NCBI GenBank assembly: GCA_016927695.1
Contig: JAFGME010000024.1
Coordinates: 1-62,827, forward strand
From: Bacteroidales bacterium
GTDB lineage: Bacteria; Bacteroidota; Bacteroidia; Bacteroidales; JAFGHD01
Length of the DNA: 62,827 nt
Direction: 5' to 3'
Positions 62,407 through 62,827 of this stretch are shown here, one piece after another; positions within the stretch are counted from its first letter, which is position 1; every line of letters begins with the position of its first letter. The notes beneath the pieces were generated by a model that saw only the letters and a list, made by a program, of their open reading frames with translations, had not been told where the DNA came from and did not search any database. The position numbers were made by a program, and so were the translations under genes.

Positions 62407-62827
62407 ATGATAGAATCATGTCCCAAAAACGAACTTAAGATTTTACAGGAGGGGAAATTCAACGAGGTTGACAAGTCCGATCCTGAAAAGGCCATAAACA
62501 TTCTTCAGGACAGGATCAGATTTCTGGAGGAGATCATCGACAACGTAAATGCTACCATATATATCAACGACATCCTTAAGCCGGAAAGTGTATGGGCAAA
62601 TAAAATGGCATTTGCAATGTTCGGGGCCACCATCAGTGAAATGAATGAAGGGAGCCTTTCATGGTATAAAAAGCATTACCATCCCGATGATTTTGAAATC
62701 ATTGCACACAGTACCGATTCCCTTCAACAAGACACTGCTGATAAGTACAATGGCATCTACCGGACGAGAAAATCCCCGGATGACACATGGCATACACATT
62801 TCGGATCGGGAAAGGTCTTCAGGAAAA
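62407..62827 (+). CDS. PAS-domain regulator, partial at window end
   Basis: An open frame from ATG 62407 to the window edge (140 codons, 3' end missing). A short helical lead (ILQDRIRFLEEIIDNVNATIYIND) is followed by a PAS_3-type fold (WANKMAFAMFGATISEMNEGSLSWYKKHYHPDDFEIIA; NGIYRTRKSPDDTWHTHF). Its layout resembles the start of the PAS-LuxR regulator at 41809-42525, so a LuxR helix-turn-helix is expected beyond the edge. The upstream 80 nt are extremely A/T-rich; TATCTTTA and TTTG are possible promoter parts. Confidence 0.8.
   Translation, partial: MIESCPKNELKILQEGKFNEVDKSDPEKAINILQDRIRFLEEIIDNVNATIYINDILKPESVWANKMAFAMFGATISEMNEGSLSWYKKHYHPDDFEIIAHSTDSLQQDTADKYNGIYRTRKSPDDTWHTHFGSGKVFRK

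Overview
The window (about 62.8 kb, moderate GC) looks like chromosomal DNA from a member of the Bacteroidota, probably an anaerobic, protein-degrading Bacteroidales/Marinilabiliales-like lineage. The reasons are: canonical type A sorting domains of the type IX secretion system (T9SS) on two secreted proteins; a PorE-like TPR/beta-propeller/OmpA protein; Bacteroidota-typical families (DUF5723, DUF4292, DUF4468, LptE, the LytS/LytTR pair, S46 peptidase, C25 gingipain-like peptidase); and promoters of the Bacteroidota type (TTTG, about 19-21 nt, then TAnnTTTG), best seen in front of tRNA-Cys. No rRNA, CRISPR array, prophage or insertion sequence with a transposase was found.

Layout. 1-0.7 kb: a small four-helix-bundle gene bracketed by 79-bp direct repeats, the second ending 4 nt before miaB. 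0.7-3.4 kb: two overlapping radical-SAM methylthiotransferases (MiaB-like, MtaB-like). 3.5-10.9 kb: outer-membrane protein, MltF-like lytic transglycosylase, TPR protein, PorE-like protein, flavodoxin, lipoprotein. 11-13.5 kb: TPR / histidine kinase / LytTR regulator operon. 13.7-21.2 kb: M16 protease and a giant repetitive surface protein with a C-terminal S74 chaperone domain. 21.3-27.2 kb: minus-strand run of EnvC-like, DUF4292, TPR lipoprotein, dUTPase and polysaccharide flippase. 27.4-33.5 kb: 2031-residue gingipain-like protease. 33.6-39.7 kb: endonuclease IV, membrane glycosyltransferase-like protein, acyl-CoA carboxylase beta subunit, DUF116 protein and a HEPN/MNT toxin-antitoxin pair. 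39.8-48.2 kb: T9SS cargo, PAS-LuxR regulator, a 1204-residue M14 carboxypeptidase, DUF1801 protein, second T9SS cargo. 48.3-56.4 kb: gltX-folB, tRNA-Cys, manC, S46 dipeptidyl-peptidase, Na/Pi transporter, DUF4468. 56.5-61.7 kb: groES-groEL and a sigma-54 regulator / lptE / TPR / secG operon. 61.7-62.8 kb: a decayed dihydrouridine synthase and the start of a second PAS protein.

How it fits together: secreted C25 and M14 peptidases, a periplasmic S46 dipeptidyl-peptidase and an M16 protease would form an extracellular-to-periplasmic protein degradation chain, and the carboxylase beta subunit would fit branched-chain amino-acid catabolism. The most unusual signals are (i) the repeat-flanked four-helix-bundle cassette, whose repeats contain a hairpin and a promoter-like motif facing miaB, and (ii) a C-terminal module of about 220 residues, shared by the C25 and M14 proteases and ending in two dockerin-like acidic loops, which replaces the ordinary T9SS sorting domain.
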